A DNA stretch of 36,489 bases from Desulfuromonas sp. (GCA_002869605.1 PKUI01000066.1:1-36489), one strand, 5' to 3'. Counted from the stretch's first letter, positions 23,243 to 31,612 are shown. The notes: generated by a model not told the origin, from the sequence alone. Translations and numbers: made by a program.

Positions 23243-23734
23243 TCAGCGAACGTCGGCTGTGGTGGACAGTCCCTTGTTGCGGCGCATCATTACTTCGCCG
23301 GTGCCGCTGTTGAAGACCAGCTTGCGCCCCAAGCGACCACCGACATCCGAACTGACGATCGGGATGTCATGCTCGGCCAGCAGATCCCAGGCCAGGGCGA
23401 TGTTGCGTTCTCCGACCGAGATCAGCCCCCCTTTTTGTTCCCACATGGCGGCTCCGCCGAAGACCTTCGCCTTGAGCTGTCCCTTGTCGCAGCCGAGCTT
23501 GAGCAGTTTGTCGATCAGTTTTTCAATGGCAATGTTTCCATACTTGGGGGTTGGCAGCCCTTCGCCGTTCCAGAGCGGCAGCAGGTAGTGGTTCATCCCC
23601 CCGATATGACTCCGGACATCCCACAGGCAGACCGAGATGCACGAGCCGAGCACCGTGGTCACCAGGTGGGGGGAGCTGTGCACGAACAGGTTGCCCGGGA
23701 AGAGGTAATGTTTTTTTTCGGGAAGCTCTTGCAT
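23243..23734 (-). CDS. cheD: Chemoreceptor glutamine deamidase CheD
   Basis: A 163-residue protein that deamidates specific glutamines in chemoreceptors and, in some species, is controlled by CheC/CheY-P. The catalytic region is clear: LVTTVLGSCISVCLWD with nucleophile C32 and the nearby threonines T26/T27, and H49 in GGMNHYLLP. The regions KAKVFGGA and ERNIALAWDLL, and SSDVGGRLGRKLVFNSGTGEV near the C-terminus, are all typical. It lies 21 bases after the kinase-like gene and probably shares its sigma-54-type promoter. The receptor at 552-2681 is a plausible but unproven substrate. Confidence 0.95.
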   Translation of the reverse strand: MQELPEKKHYLFPGNLFVHSSPHLVTTVLGSCISVCLWDVRSHIGGMNHYLLPLWNGEGLPTPKYGNIAIEKLIDKLLKLGCDKGQLKAKVFGGAAMWEQKGGLISVGERNIALAWDLLAEHDIPIVSSDVGGRLGRKLVFNSGTGEVMMRRNKGLSTTADVR

Positions 23735-23755
23735 GCCGTCACCCTGGAGAAAGAG

Positions 23756-24628
23756 TCAGTATTTTTCGCCCTCGTCAAAGAGGAAGAAGTTGCCGTCCTT
23801 GGCCAGGACATCGGTCATCTCCGACTCGATCTCGGGCAGTGTCAGGCTGAAGCGGCACCCTTTGCCGAGATCACTTTCAAGTTCGACATTGCCGCCGAGC
23901 AGGTCGCAGGCGGCGCGGATGATGCTTAATCCCAGACCATGCCCGCGGTGTCCCTTGGTGCTCCCCGATTCGACCTGGCGGAAGCGGTCGAACACCTTTT
24001 CCTGGTGCTCGGGAGCAATGCCGATGCCGCTGTCGATTACCTCGAGGATCAGCTGACCGTCGCTGCACTGTGCGACGACACTGATCTTACCGCCCTCCAA
24101 GCTGAATTCGATAGCGTTGGCGACCAGATTATTGAGGACAATCTGCAGTTTTTCGGCATCGGTGACGAACAGCAGCTCGTCGGGTACCTGGGTGTCGATC
24201 TTGAGTTTCTTCTCATCCGCCAGGTAGCGGAACAGGTCGAGGGTTCCATCGACCAAGCCGGCGATGTCGGTGCGGCTGACGCTCGGTTCGGCTTCGCCGG
24301 CTTCGAGTTCCGCAGCAATGAAGATGTTGCGGAGCTGAAAGTCGAGGCTGAACGCTTCAGCGTGAATGATGGAGGCCGCCTTGGCGGGGTCCTTTATGCT
24401 GCTGTCCATCAGCTGTCGGGAGAGTCCCATAATGGAGCTGAGCGGGTTGTTGATCTCGTTGCGGATGTTCGAGAGGAACTGTGATTTGAGCGCTTCGGAA
24501 TCTTGCAGCTTGTTGTTGACGCTCTCAAGCTTGCGGGTCATGGTCTGCAGGTCCTGCAGCGCCCGGCGGTTCATGTCGAAGCGTTCGCGCAACTCTTCGA
24601 TCAACTGCTGGTCGGTCATTTTTTCCAT
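23756..24628 (-). CDS. Histidine kinase-like protein with Asn in place of the phospho-acceptor His
   Basis: A 290-residue cytoplasmic protein without membrane segments or a recognised sensor domain. Residues 1-50 form a charged coiled coil. The dimerisation box reads FLSNIRNEINNPLSSIMG (51-68). In ordinary kinases this is F-L-S-x-I-S/R-H-E-x-x-x-P-L, so the phospho-accepting histidine is replaced by N57. I checked the codon on the plus strand (GTT, reading AAC on the minus strand). The ATP-binding domain appears intact: N171 in NNLVANAIEFS, G1 DSGIGI (199-204), F-box FDRFRQ and G2 GHGLGLS (229-235). It may be an ATP-binding pseudokinase, a phosphatase, or act through a different residue. It sits 21 bases upstream of cheD, behind a good sigma-54 site. 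Confidence 0.9.
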   Translation of the reverse strand: MEKMTDQQLIEELRERFDMNRRALQDLQTMTRKLESVNNKLQDSEALKSQFLSNIRNEINNPLSSIMGLSRQLMDSSIKDPAKAASIIHAEAFSLDFQLRNIFIAAELEAGEAEPSVSRTDIAGLVDGTLDLFRYLADEKKLKIDTQVPDELLFVTDAEKLQIVLNNLVANAIEFSLEGGKISVVAQCSDGQLILEVIDSGIGIAPEHQEKVFDRFRQVESGSTKGHRGHGLGLSIIRAACDLLGGNVELESDLGKGCRFSLTLPEIESEMTDVLAKDGNFFLFDEGEKY

Positions 24629-24695
24629 GGCGGGTAGCTCCCTTCCCGATGGGAAAGATACACGTGTCAGGATTTGGTCAGTCGGTGATTAATTA

Positions 24696-24710
24696 GCAAG
24701 TATTGTGCCG
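24696..24710 (-). promoter_or_regulatory. Strong candidate sigma-54 promoter for the kinase-like/cheD unit
   Basis: On the minus strand the sequence reads CGGCACAATACTTGC, followed by TAA. GGCAC and TTGC are exact and GG-N10-GC spacing holds. The only deviation is C for T before GG. The predicted start is near 24685, about 57 bases before the gene. Confidence 0.65.
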
Positions 24711-24750
24711 CGAACGCTCCGGGATTTCAAGGGAAAAGCCTGTGAAGACG

Positions 24751-24797
24751 CCCCCCTTCCCTGTCGCAAACCTCCGGCGTCAGGAAAGAGGGGCTTT
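24751..24797 (-). terminator. Hairpin downstream of the desulfoferrodoxin gene
   Basis: Imperfect stem (CCCCCTTCCCTG-x-CGC / GCG-x-CAGGAAAGAGGGG). It lies just after the dfx stop on the minus strand. The T-rich side (CTTTTGTTGT) is on the plus strand, so its efficiency for dfx is uncertain. Confidence 0.4.
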
Positions 24798-24819
24798 TGT
24801 TGTCAAACGGGGCGGGGGG

Positions 24820-25200
24820 TCAGCTTGCGGATTTCCAATGACCGTGCAGGTTACAGAATTCCCGCGCCGTAACCTGTTTGGCGATGACCGGGAAGGTTGC
24901 TTCCGGGGCTTGCCCCGGTTGCAGGAACTGGGTGTACGATTTGCCGTCGGCGATCAGTTCGATCCACTCGATGTAGTGACTCTCTTCCATCGGGTGGGCC
25001 ACGCTGCCGACCTTGACCGTGATGCTGTCGCTGCCGATTTCGATAACCGGCACATGTTTTTCGGTCGCTGCATCAACGGTGTTTTCGCCCATCAGGTCCA
25101 TAGGTTGGTTACAGCAGACCAGGGCGCCGGGGCCGCCATGCATGATTTCGACGATGTTGCCGCAGACGCTGCACTTGTAGATTTCGAGTTGTTCAGCCAT
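24820..25200 (-). CDS. dfx: Desulfoferrodoxin (two-iron superoxide reductase)
   Basis: A 126-residue cytoplasmic enzyme that reduces superoxide to hydrogen peroxide without making oxygen, a defence of anaerobes. Both iron sites are complete. Center I (FeCys4) uses C10, C13, C29 and C30. Center II (Fe-His4-Cys) uses H49, H69, H75, H119 and C116 in [16 protein letters not shown] lies seven bases before the ATG. The same reading frame stays open far upstream, but only this part makes a sensible protein. It lies 88 bases after the ADP-ribosylglycohydrolase gene, so it may have its own promoter, which I could not identify. Confidence 0.97.
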   Translation of the reverse strand: MAEQLEIYKCSVCGNIVEIMHGGPGALVCCNQPMDLMGENTVDAATEKHVPVIEIGSDSITVKVGSVAHPMEESHYIEWIELIADGKSYTQFLQPGQAPEATFPVIAKQVTAREFCNLHGHWKSAS

Positions 25201-25288
25201 CAGGAGTCCTCCTTGGATAGTTCGATGATGAGTACAGACAGAAAGATTACCAGAGTGGAAATATTTCGCATCCGGATGTGGCATTTTT

Positions 25289-26092
25289 TTATTGGTCCTG
25301 CAAAGACTCCTGGAGAGGAAGGGGGCGTCCGGTAGCGGCAAAAAAGCTACGGACAGTCCGGCGCAGGGAGGGGTCAAGAAAGCTCCATGCCCGCTGTGCG
25401 ATCGCTTGCGGGACGTTACCGTAGAACGCTTCGCTGATGCTGGCGGTAATGCAGGCCAGGGTGTCGCTGTCGCCGCCAAGCGAGACGGCCAGGCGCACGC
25501 TCTGTTCGAAATCACGGCTTTCGAGAAAGGCGGAGACGGCCGGACCGACGGTACCCTGACAGGTGACATCGAAGGTGTAGTCGGGGCGGATGTCGTCGCA
25601 ACTGCGTGACAGGTCGTAGCCGCAACGCTCCGCGACCCAGCTGCGAAGCTCCTTTTTTGTGGCGCCGCTGCGTGCCAGGAAGATGGCTCCTGCGATGCAG
25701 CGGGCCCCGCGTAGCCCTTCGGGGTGATTGTGGGTGACCGCGGCGCTTTTTTCCGCGGCGGCGACGACTGTTTCCAGGTCGGAGTAGAACCAGGCTGTCG
25801 GGCTGACGCGCATCGCCGCGCCGTTGCCGAAGCTGTTGTAGGGGGCCTGGCTGTTCTGCTCGACCCAGGCGCTGAAGCGCTTTCCGTAGCCGGCATCGGG
25901 GTAACTTTGGTAATATTCCCGGAGCAGCTCGCCGTAGCCGCGCCGGGTGAGCAGGGCTTCGGCGAGGGCCACGGTGTGCACCGAGTCGTCGGTGAAGCAG
26001 CAGCTGTCATCGAACAGCTCAAAGTCGATATGCTTGTGGTTATGCCATTCAAAGCGTGAACCGATAATGTCGCCGGTAAGGGCTCCGAGCAT
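25289..26092 (-). CDS. ADP-ribosylglycohydrolase family protein
   Basis: A 267-residue enzyme of the DraG/ARH family, which removes ADP-ribose from proteins or small molecules using two magnesium ions. Family motifs are clear: GDIIGSRFE at 7-15, TDDS at 34-37 (metal ligands), SFGNGAAMR near 88 and GGDSDT at 206-211 (metal ligands). GGAGG lies four bases before the ATG. No matching ADP-ribosyltransferase (such as DraT) or nitrogenase gene is present in the window, so the substrate is open. The gene is divergent from the PPOx-fold gene and 88 bases upstream of desulfoferrodoxin. Confidence 0.93.
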   Translation of the reverse strand: MLGALTGDIIGSRFEWHNHKHIDFELFDDSCCFTDDSVHTVALAEALLTRRGYGELLREYYQSYPDAGYGKRFSAWVEQNSQAPYNSFGNGAAMRVSPTAWFYSDLETVVAAAEKSAAVTHNHPEGLRGARCIAGAIFLARSGATKKELRSWVAERCGYDLSRSCDDIRPDYTFDVTCQGTVGPAVSAFLESRDFEQSVRLAVSLGGDSDTLACITASISEAFYGNVPQAIAQRAWSFLDPSLRRTVRSFFAATGRPLPLQESLQDQ

Positions 26093-26165
26093 GATTCCTC
26101 CACGTGTTCAATTCAGGTTTCACTCATGTTAACATATCTCTTCATCTCATCAGCAGGGGCAAGGT

Positions 26166-26573
26166 ATGGACACGACACAGCTTAAGGATTTACTCGCAGA
26201 CCCAGAGTCGATCGCGGTGCTCGCCAGCGGCAGCCCTGAAGGTGAGCCGAACGTCGCGGTCTTCGGCTCGCCACGCCTGCTTGATGACGGGCGGGTGATG
26301 CTTGCCCTCGGCGACAACCTCACCTGGGAGAACCTGAGCCGGACCCGCCGGGCGACGCTGATGGTTTTCAAACCGGGGGAACATATTTTCAGGTGGCAGG
26401 GGGTCAGGGCCTACCTTGAGCTTGATGATGAAGAGACCGAGGGGGCGCTGTTTCAGGAGCTGTTGGCGTCGGTGGAACGGCAGGCGGGGGCCATGGCGGC
26501 GCGTGCGGTACGTCGGGCGGTCTTCTTGCAGGTGAAACGTCTGCGGCCATTGATTGATATGTCGCGTTCCTAG
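26166..26573 (+). CDS. Pyridoxamine 5'-phosphate oxidase-fold flavin-binding protein
   Basis: A 135-residue protein of the FMN-binding split-barrel type. The N-terminus (LADPESIAVLASGSPEGEPN) and strands VAVFGSPRLLDDGRVMLAL, TRRATLMVF and QGVRAYLELDDEE follow the usual order of the family's short single-domain members. These are often annotated as pyridoxamine 5'-phosphate oxidase-related, but most are uncharacterised flavin- or heme-binding proteins. It is probably dimeric and cytoplasmic. It is transcribed divergently from the ADP-ribosylglycohydrolase gene, with a 73-base gap. Confidence 0.85.
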   Translation: MDTTQLKDLLADPESIAVLASGSPEGEPNVAVFGSPRLLDDGRVMLALGDNLTWENLSRTRRATLMVFKPGEHIFRWQGVRAYLELDDEETEGALFQELLASVERQAGAMAARAVRRAVFLQVKRLRPLIDMSRS

Positions 26574-26607
26574 CCGTGTATTTCCTTGGCTATAACTGCA
26601 TAATGAT

Positions 26608-26636
26608 TTGTCAAAACGGCCTTTTTCTTTTATGAT
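26608..26636 (+). promoter_or_regulatory. Sigma-70-like promoter for the radical SAM/ketosynthase operon
   Basis: TTGTCA (26608-26613), exact 17-base spacer, TATGAT (26631-26636). The start codon is 56 bases further on. Confidence 0.7.
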
Positions 26637-26691
26637 GCAGCCCGTTCCAATGTCCCATTCGCAGGGGATATAGAGTTAGGCGTTTTCGGTC

Positions 26692-27987
26692 ATGAAGATT
26701 TTGCTGGTAAATCCACCCAATTCTGGTCGCAGCATTCCCGAAGAGCGCTACGGCATCGACTCGATCAAACAGATATTACGGGGAGAGCCGCTAGCACTCG
26801 AGGTGCTGGCTGGCAACCTTGGTGATCACGAGGTTGAACTTGTCGACCTCAAGGCTGAGCCGGACGGTTTCTGGCCGGCGATTGAACGCCAGCGTCCCGA
26901 TCTCGTAGCGTTTACGGCCATGACCTGTGAGGCGCAGACCGTGGCCCGGCTGGCACAGGAGCTGCGCGAGGCGCAACAGACGTGTGTGGTGGTCGGTGGT
27001 ATTCATGCCAGTGCCGATCCCGAGTTCTTCAATATCGTGGGCGTCGACCATATCGTCATTGGTCTTGGTAAGGCGAGTTTTCGCGAGCTGGTCGAGGCCA
27101 TTACGGAGGCGGATCCGAAGAGGCAGATCGACGGCGTGGCCCACACCTCGCCAGGACAGCCGCTGAAGTACATACCGCGCAACTTCGACAAACGGGACCT
27201 GGTCCTCGAACAACCACCCCGCTATGACCTGGTTGAACGCTACCGCGAAAACTATTTTCTGCCCAAGCTCGGGGTACAGCTCGGGGCGGTGGTTTCGGCG
27301 TACGGCTGTCCTTACAGCTGTAACTTCTGCTGCATCGAGGCACAGTGTGGCGGAGGCTACCTGAGTCACGATGCCGACGCCGTGGTGAGAGACATCCGCG
27401 TCCTTGAAGGGGTGCCGTTTGTCCGCCTGGTTGACGCCAACACCTTTGGTGATCTCGAACATGCCAGGGCCCTGGCGCGCCGCCTCAAGGAAGAACAGCT
27501 CGGAAGACATTTTTTGGCCGATGTGCGTTCGGACACGGTGGTCAGGCATCCGGAGTTAATTGAAGAGTGGAAGTCGGCCGGCCTGCGTTCAGTGGTGATC
27601 GGTTTCGAGGAGATCGGCGACGATCGCCTCGGCAGCCTGAACAAGCACAACAGCGCGGCCAACAACCGCGAAGCGGTCAAAATCCTCGGCGAGCTGGGTG
27701 TGACCGTTATCGGTGACTTTATTATCGACCCGGGTTTCGATGAGCAGCAGTTCGACGACCTTGAACGCTACCTCGACGAGAACCCGGTTGATTTGCCGAT
27801 GCTGACGGTGTTGACACCGTTGCCCGGGACTGAGCTTTACCGTCAGATGCACGAGCAGATTGTGCAGCACGACCTCGATTACTATACGCTATCCAATGCC
27901 GTACTCCCCACGCGGCTTGACGAGGAGAGGTTCTATCGCCGTTATGCGGAACTTCTCAGGGCTGGTCATGCCACTGCCCGGATCTAG
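26692..27987 (+). CDS. B12-binding-domain radical SAM protein (BchE-like)
   Basis: A 431-residue enzyme. The N-terminal 135 residues form a cobalamin-binding-like Rossmann domain (KILLVNPPNSG, LEVLAGNL, VVVGGIHASADPE at about 99-111), but the DxHxxG base-off histidine motif is not visible, so cobalamin binding is uncertain. The radical SAM core (about 195-400) has the iron-sulfur motif CPYSCNFC (C206, C210, C213), followed by extra cysteines C214 and C219. LVDANTFGD, GFEEIGDDRLGSLNK and LTVLTPLPGTELY follow the usual order of BchE-like (class B) radical SAM enzymes, which do methylations, cyclisations and other carbon-centred reactions. It is the first gene of a two-gene operon, 13 bases before a KAS III-like gene, so its substrate is probably acyl-derived. 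No close named relative is recognised. Confidence 0.9.
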   Translation: MKILLVNPPNSGRSIPEERYGIDSIKQILRGEPLALEVLAGNLGDHEVELVDLKAEPDGFWPAIERQRPDLVAFTAMTCEAQTVARLAQELREAQQTCVVVGGIHASADPEFFNIVGVDHIVIGLGKASFRELVEAITEADPKRQIDGVAHTSPGQPLKYIPRNFDKRDLVLEQPPRYDLVERYRENYFLPKLGVQLGAVVSAYGCPYSCNFCCIEAQCGGGYLSHDADAVVRDIRVLEGVPFVRLVDANTFGDLEHARALARRLKEEQLGRHFLADVRSDTVVRHPELIEEWKSAGLRSVVIGFEEIGDDRLGSLNKHNSAANNREAVKILGELGVTVIGDFIIDPGFDEQQFDDLERYLDENPVDLPMLTVLTPLPGTELYRQMHEQIVQHDLDYYTLSNAVLPTRLDEERFYRRYAELLRAGHATARI

Positions 27988-28000
27988 GAAGGTTTGTTAG

Positions 28001-29149
28001 ATGGACGTTTTTATTAATGATGTTGCTGCGTTCCTGCCCAACGAGCCGGTTGGCAACGACGAGATGGAGCAGCTTCTCGGCATGGTCAACATGCTCCCCT
28101 CCCGTTCGCGCCGGATCATTCTTAGGAACAATCGCATTGCCAGTCGCTACTACGCCATCGATCCGAAGACCGGTGAGTTCACGCACAACAACGCCCAGTT
28201 GGCAGCCGAGGCGGTGAGAGGCCTCAAGCCGTATGCGTCGTTTACCCCGGCCGATATCGAGTTTCTTGGTTGCGGCACCTCGCAGGCCGACCAGTTGATG
28301 CCGGGGCATGCCCTGATGGTGCAGGCGGAACTCGCCGGTTCTCCCTGCGAGGTGATCAGTACGGCGGGGATCTGTCTTGCGGGGGTGACATCGCTCAAGG
28401 CGGCTTACATGAGCGTTGCCCTGGGGCTCACGGGGAATGCCGTGGCCACCGGTTCGGAGCTTTCATCTTCGTTTATGCGTGGCAAGTTCTGTGGCACGGT
28501 CAGCCCGGAAAAGATCGCCGAGCTCGACTCTGTCCCGGCGCTGTCGTTTGAGGCTGATTTCTTGCGCTGGATGCTTTCGGACGGTGCGGGCGCCGTATTC
28601 TTGTCTCCCCAGGCCAATCCCGACACGGTTTCGTTGCGTATCGACTGGATCGATATCCTCTCGTTTGCCAACGACATGGAGACCTGCATGTATGCAGGCG
28701 CCGAAAAACAGTCCGACGGAAGTCTTGTTGGCTGGCGTCAGCGCGACAATCTGCACCAGGTCGTCGATGACGGGATGTTCATGGTGCACCAGGATGTCAA
28801 ACTGCTCAACGATCAGATCATGCCGGTTTCGGTTGATCGCGCATTGATGGCGATCGCAGCGAAGCGGGATCTTGACCCTGAGCAGGTCGATTGGTTCCTG
28901 CCTCACTATTCTTCCGATTATTTCCGCAGCCGCCTCGATGAGCGGATGAAGATGAACGGTTTTCATATTCCCGAGGAAAAGTGGTTCACCAACCTGACGC
29001 GCAAGGGGAACACCGGCTCGGCGTCGATCTACATCATCCTCGAGGAGTTGTTCAAGTCGGGCAAGCTTAAAAAGGGTGAAAAGCTGCTCTGTTACATTCC
29101 CGAGAGCGGCCGCTTCTCGATCAGCTACATGCATTTGACGGTGGTGTGA
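28001..29149 (+). CDS. KAS III-like beta-ketoacyl synthase
   Basis: A 382-residue thiolase-fold condensing enzyme. The catalytic triad of FabH-type enzymes is complete: C125 in STAGICLAGV, H302 in LPHYSSDYF and N337 in RKGNTGSAS. It is longer than housekeeping FabH (about 320 residues) and diverges around the substrate tunnel (for example 220-270, SFANDMETCMYAG). That suggests a specialised secondary-lipid or polyketide-like role (DarB-like enzymes come to mind), not general fatty-acid initiation. AGGAAGG precedes the ATG. It is co-transcribed with the radical SAM gene and followed by a terminator. No acyl carrier protein is encoded in the operon, so it must use a partner encoded elsewhere. 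Confidence 0.9.
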   Translation: MDVFINDVAAFLPNEPVGNDEMEQLLGMVNMLPSRSRRIILRNNRIASRYYAIDPKTGEFTHNNAQLAAEAVRGLKPYASFTPADIEFLGCGTSQADQLMPGHALMVQAELAGSPCEVISTAGICLAGVTSLKAAYMSVALGLTGNAVATGSELSSSFMRGKFCGTVSPEKIAELDSVPALSFEADFLRWMLSDGAGAVFLSPQANPDTVSLRIDWIDILSFANDMETCMYAGAEKQSDGSLVGWRQRDNLHQVVDDGMFMVHQDVKLLNDQIMPVSVDRALMAIAAKRDLDPEQVDWFLPHYSSDYFRSRLDERMKMNGFHIPEEKWFTNLTRKGNTGSASIYIILEELFKSGKLKKGEKLLCYIPESGRFSISYMHLTVV

Positions 29150-29194
29150 GCCGCAGCCAGATAATCTGGCACGGCAGGATGGTTTTAGGACAAA

Positions 29195-29226
29195 GAAGGG
29201 GACGTCGCATGACGTCCCCTTCTTCT
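29195..29226. terminator. Bidirectional terminator between the ketosynthase gene and sucD
   Basis: Perfect 12-bp stem GAAGGGGACGTC / GACGTCCCCTTC with loop GCAT; T-rich flank TCTTCTGTTT on the plus strand. Confidence 0.82.
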
Positions 29227-29246
29227 GTTTGAGCCTGGTGTGAGAT

Positions 29247-30119
29247 TCAGGACTTGAGCGCCTGCAGCATGGCCTCTCCCATACTGGTCGGACTCTCCGA
29301 GACGATGACGCCGCATTCGTTCAGGGTGCTGATCTTGTCCTCGGCGCGTCCCTTGCCACCGGTGACAATCGCTCCGGCGTGTCCCATGCGCCTGCCCGGA
29401 GGGGCTGAGACCCCGGCGATAAAGGCCGCCACCGGCTTCTTCATGTTGGCCTTGATCCACTCGGCCGCCTCTTCCTCGGCGCTGCCGCCGATTTCGCCGA
29501 TCATGAACACCCCTTCGGTTTTCGGATCGTCGTTGAACAGCTGCAGAACATCGATAAAGTTCATGCCGATGATCGGGTCGCCGCCGATACCGACGCAGGT
29601 CGACTGGCCGAGCCCGGCGTCGCTCAGCTGCTTGACCGCCTCGTAGGTCAGGGTGCCGCTGCGTGAGACCACGCCGATCGTCCCCTGCTTGTGAATGTAG
29701 CCGTGCATGATGCCGACCTTGCATTCGCCGGGGGTGATAACGCACGGGCAGTTCGGGCCGACCAGCCGCATGGTGCGAGAATCGAGAATCCGTTTGACCG
29801 GCACCATGTCGCGTACCGGAATCCCTTCGGTGATGCAGATCGCCAGTTCCAGCCCGGCGTCGGCCGATTCGAGGATCGCGTCGGCGGCGTAAGGGGGCGG
29901 AACGAAGATCATCGAGACGTTGGCTCCGGTAACTTTTACCGCCTCCTCGACGGTGTTGAACACCGGCGTCCCTTCGACATGGATGCCGCCGCGCCCCGGG
30001 GTCACCCCGGCGACGATCTGGGTGCCATATTCGCGGCACATCTTGGCGTTGAACTGGCCGCTGCGACCCGTGATCCCCTGAACCAGTATTTTCGAATCCT
30101 TATTGAGCAATATCGACAT
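29247..30119 (-). CDS. sucD: Succinyl-CoA ligase, alpha subunit
   Basis: A 290-residue subunit that carries the phosphohistidine intermediate in the reversible reaction succinyl-CoA + NDP + Pi to succinate + CoA + NTP. Family features: CoA-binding Rossmann start [14 protein letters not shown], a [10 protein letters not shown] loop (about 121-130), and the active-site histidine H247 in [17 protein letters not shown] lies seven bases before the ATG. It is 72 bases downstream of sucC on the same strand and ends before a bidirectional terminator, so sucCD form one operon feeding the citric acid cycle. Confidence 0.97.
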   Translation of the reverse strand: MSILLNKDSKILVQGITGRSGQFNAKMCREYGTQIVAGVTPGRGGIHVEGTPVFNTVEEAVKVTGANVSMIFVPPPYAADAILESADAGLELAICITEGIPVRDMVPVKRILDSRTMRLVGPNCPCVITPGECKVGIMHGYIHKQGTIGVVSRSGTLTYEAVKQLSDAGLGQSTCVGIGGDPIIGMNFIDVLQLFNDDPKTEGVFMIGEIGGSAEEEAAEWIKANMKKPVAAFIAGVSAPPGRRMGHAGAIVTGGKGRAEDKISTLNECGVIVSESPTSMGEAMLQALKS

Positions 30120-30191
30120 CGGTTGTCTCCCCGTTGCTGAATTTATGATGACAGGTTAGCGATGGCGTGGCGTGGTTTGCCTTTGTGGCCG

Positions 30192-31358
30192 CTATTCCTG
30201 CTCTGCAAGCATCTTGACGATGCGTTGCGCTCCGTCGCCGAGAGAGTCGGCGGCTTCGACGTTGAGCGATGATGCATTGAGCATCGATTTCCCCTCGTCG
30301 ACCTGGCTGCCGTCCATGCGCACCACGATCGGCAGGGTGCAGGAGACTTCATTGGCGGCGTCGATGATCCCCTGTGCGATAACGTCGCAGCGCATGATGC
30401 CGCCGAAAATGTTGACGAAAATAGCCTTGACGTCGGGGTCCTGCAGAATGATCTTGAACGCCTCGGTGACCTTCTCGCGGCTGGCTCCGCCACCGACGTC
30501 GAGGAAATTGGCCGGTCTGCCGCCGCATTCGTTGAGTACGTCGAGGGTGGCCATCGCCAGGCCGGCACCGTTGACCAGACAGCCGATGCTACCATCGAGC
30601 TTGATATAGGCAAGGTCGTACTTGCCGGCGGTGATCTCCAGCGGATCGAGCTGCGAGTAGTCGACCATGTCCTGGTACTCGTGGTGACGGAAAACAGAGT
30701 TGTCGTCGAAGGAGATCTTGGCGTCCATTGCCATCAGCCAGCCGGCCTTGGTCACCACCAGCGGGTTGACTTCGACCAGCGAGCAATCCTTCTCCAGGAA
30801 GGCCTTGTAGAGGCTGAGGATCAACTGCACGCAGTCCTCACACAGGCTCCCCTCGAGGCCGAGCGCCAGGGCAATACGCCGTGCCTGAAACGGATGCAGA
30901 CCGGCGAGCGGGCTGATGCTCAGTTTGTGGATTTTCTCCGGAGTCTTTGCGGCCACCTCCTCGATCTCGACCCCGCCTTCAGCAGAGGCGATGAGGATGT
31001 AGCGCGAGCTGGCGCGGTCGAGGGTGATCGAGAGGTAGAACTCGCGGTCGATCTCCACCGGTTCCTCGACCAGGATGCGCCGCACCCGAAGTCCTTCGGG
31101 GCCGGTCTGCGGAGTGACCAGCTTGCGTGCGAAGAGCTCCTTGGCCAGATCCTGCGCCTGCTCGGGGTGGTGAACCAGCTTGACGCCGCCGGCTTTGCCG
31201 CGGCCACCGGCGTAGATCTGTGCCTTGACGACGCAGCGCCCCCCCATCATCTTGGCAGCCCGCTCGACCTGGTCGGCGGTCAGGCAGACACGACCGCGTG
31301 GTGTCGGGATGTCGTAGCCGTTGAGAATCTCCTTGGCCTGGTACTCGTGGATGTTCAT
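30192..31358 (-). CDS. sucC: Succinyl-CoA ligase, beta subunit
   Basis: A 388-residue subunit, the same length as E. coli SucC. It carries the nucleotide-binding ATP-grasp domain and succinate site. The start MNIHEYQAKEIL is typical; AGAGG lies five bases before this ATG, while an in-frame GTG two codons upstream is less likely. Further signatures are KAQIYAGGRGKAGGVK (ATP-grasp), LVEVNPLVVTKAGWLMAMDAKI (about 195-217) and IFGGIMRCDVIAQGI near the C-terminus. Its upstream region holds a sigma-70-like promoter and inverted repeats that look like GntR/FadR-family operators, so transcription is probably regulated by a metabolite. Confidence 0.97.
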   Translation of the reverse strand: MNIHEYQAKEILNGYDIPTPRGRVCLTADQVERAAKMMGGRCVVKAQIYAGGRGKAGGVKLVHHPEQAQDLAKELFARKLVTPQTGPEGLRVRRILVEEPVEIDREFYLSITLDRASSRYILIASAEGGVEIEEVAAKTPEKIHKLSISPLAGLHPFQARRIALALGLEGSLCEDCVQLILSLYKAFLEKDCSLVEVNPLVVTKAGWLMAMDAKISFDDNSVFRHHEYQDMVDYSQLDPLEITAGKYDLAYIKLDGSIGCLVNGAGLAMATLDVLNECGGRPANFLDVGGGASREKVTEAFKIILQDPDVKAIFVNIFGGIMRCDVIAQGIIDAANEVSCTLPIVVRMDGSQVDEGKSMLNASSLNVEAADSLGDGAQRIVKMLAEQE

Positions 31359-31515
31359 AGTCACCTCTTGGGGGCAGGTTGCCCGGAAAGATCGCAGGTT
31401 GCTGTGTCGAGTTTGGTGCCAGGTGGGGTCCCTTCGGCAGAGGTGGCTGCTGGCTGATGCCGAAGCTTTGTGGTGCCCCGTCGCGAGCGGTCAAGATATA
31501 CCGCATGTGGTTAAA

Positions 31516-31540
31516 ATAGACCACTGGTAAATTGGTCTAT
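31516..31540. promoter_or_regulatory. Inverted repeat, candidate operator upstream of sucC
   Basis: ATAGACCA and TGGTCTAT form a perfect 8-bp inverted repeat with a nine-base spacer. The left arm also contains the small palindrome ACCACTGGT. It lies about 160 bases before sucC, downstream of the predicted promoter, where a bound repressor would block transcription. Confidence 0.45.
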
Positions 31541-31567
31541 CTTCCACAACATCATGTAATGACGTGA

Positions 31568-31597
31568 TTATTAGCGTATACTCAATGTGTCTGTCAA
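31568..31597 (-). promoter_or_regulatory. Sigma-70-like promoter for sucCD
   Basis: On the minus strand TTGACA (31592-31597), 18-base spacer, TAATAA (31568-31573). Confidence 0.55.
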
Positions 31598-31598
31598 G

Positions 31599-31612
31599 AG
31601 GTCTGACCAATT
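31599..31612. promoter_or_regulatory. FadR/PdhR-like operator half-palindrome next to the sucC -35 box
   Basis: AGGTCTGACCAATT matches the core of the GntR/FadR-subfamily consensus (TTGGTC-xx-ACCAA); one arm is perfect and the other lacks the outer bases. It abuts the -35 box. Confidence 0.4.

Noticed and set aside
24820..26103. A 427-codon frame that would fuse a long N-terminal part to desulfoferrodoxin
   Set aside because: The upstream part is an out-of-frame shadow of the ADP-ribosylglycohydrolase gene. Desulfoferrodoxin has its own ATG and AAGGAGG at 25200.
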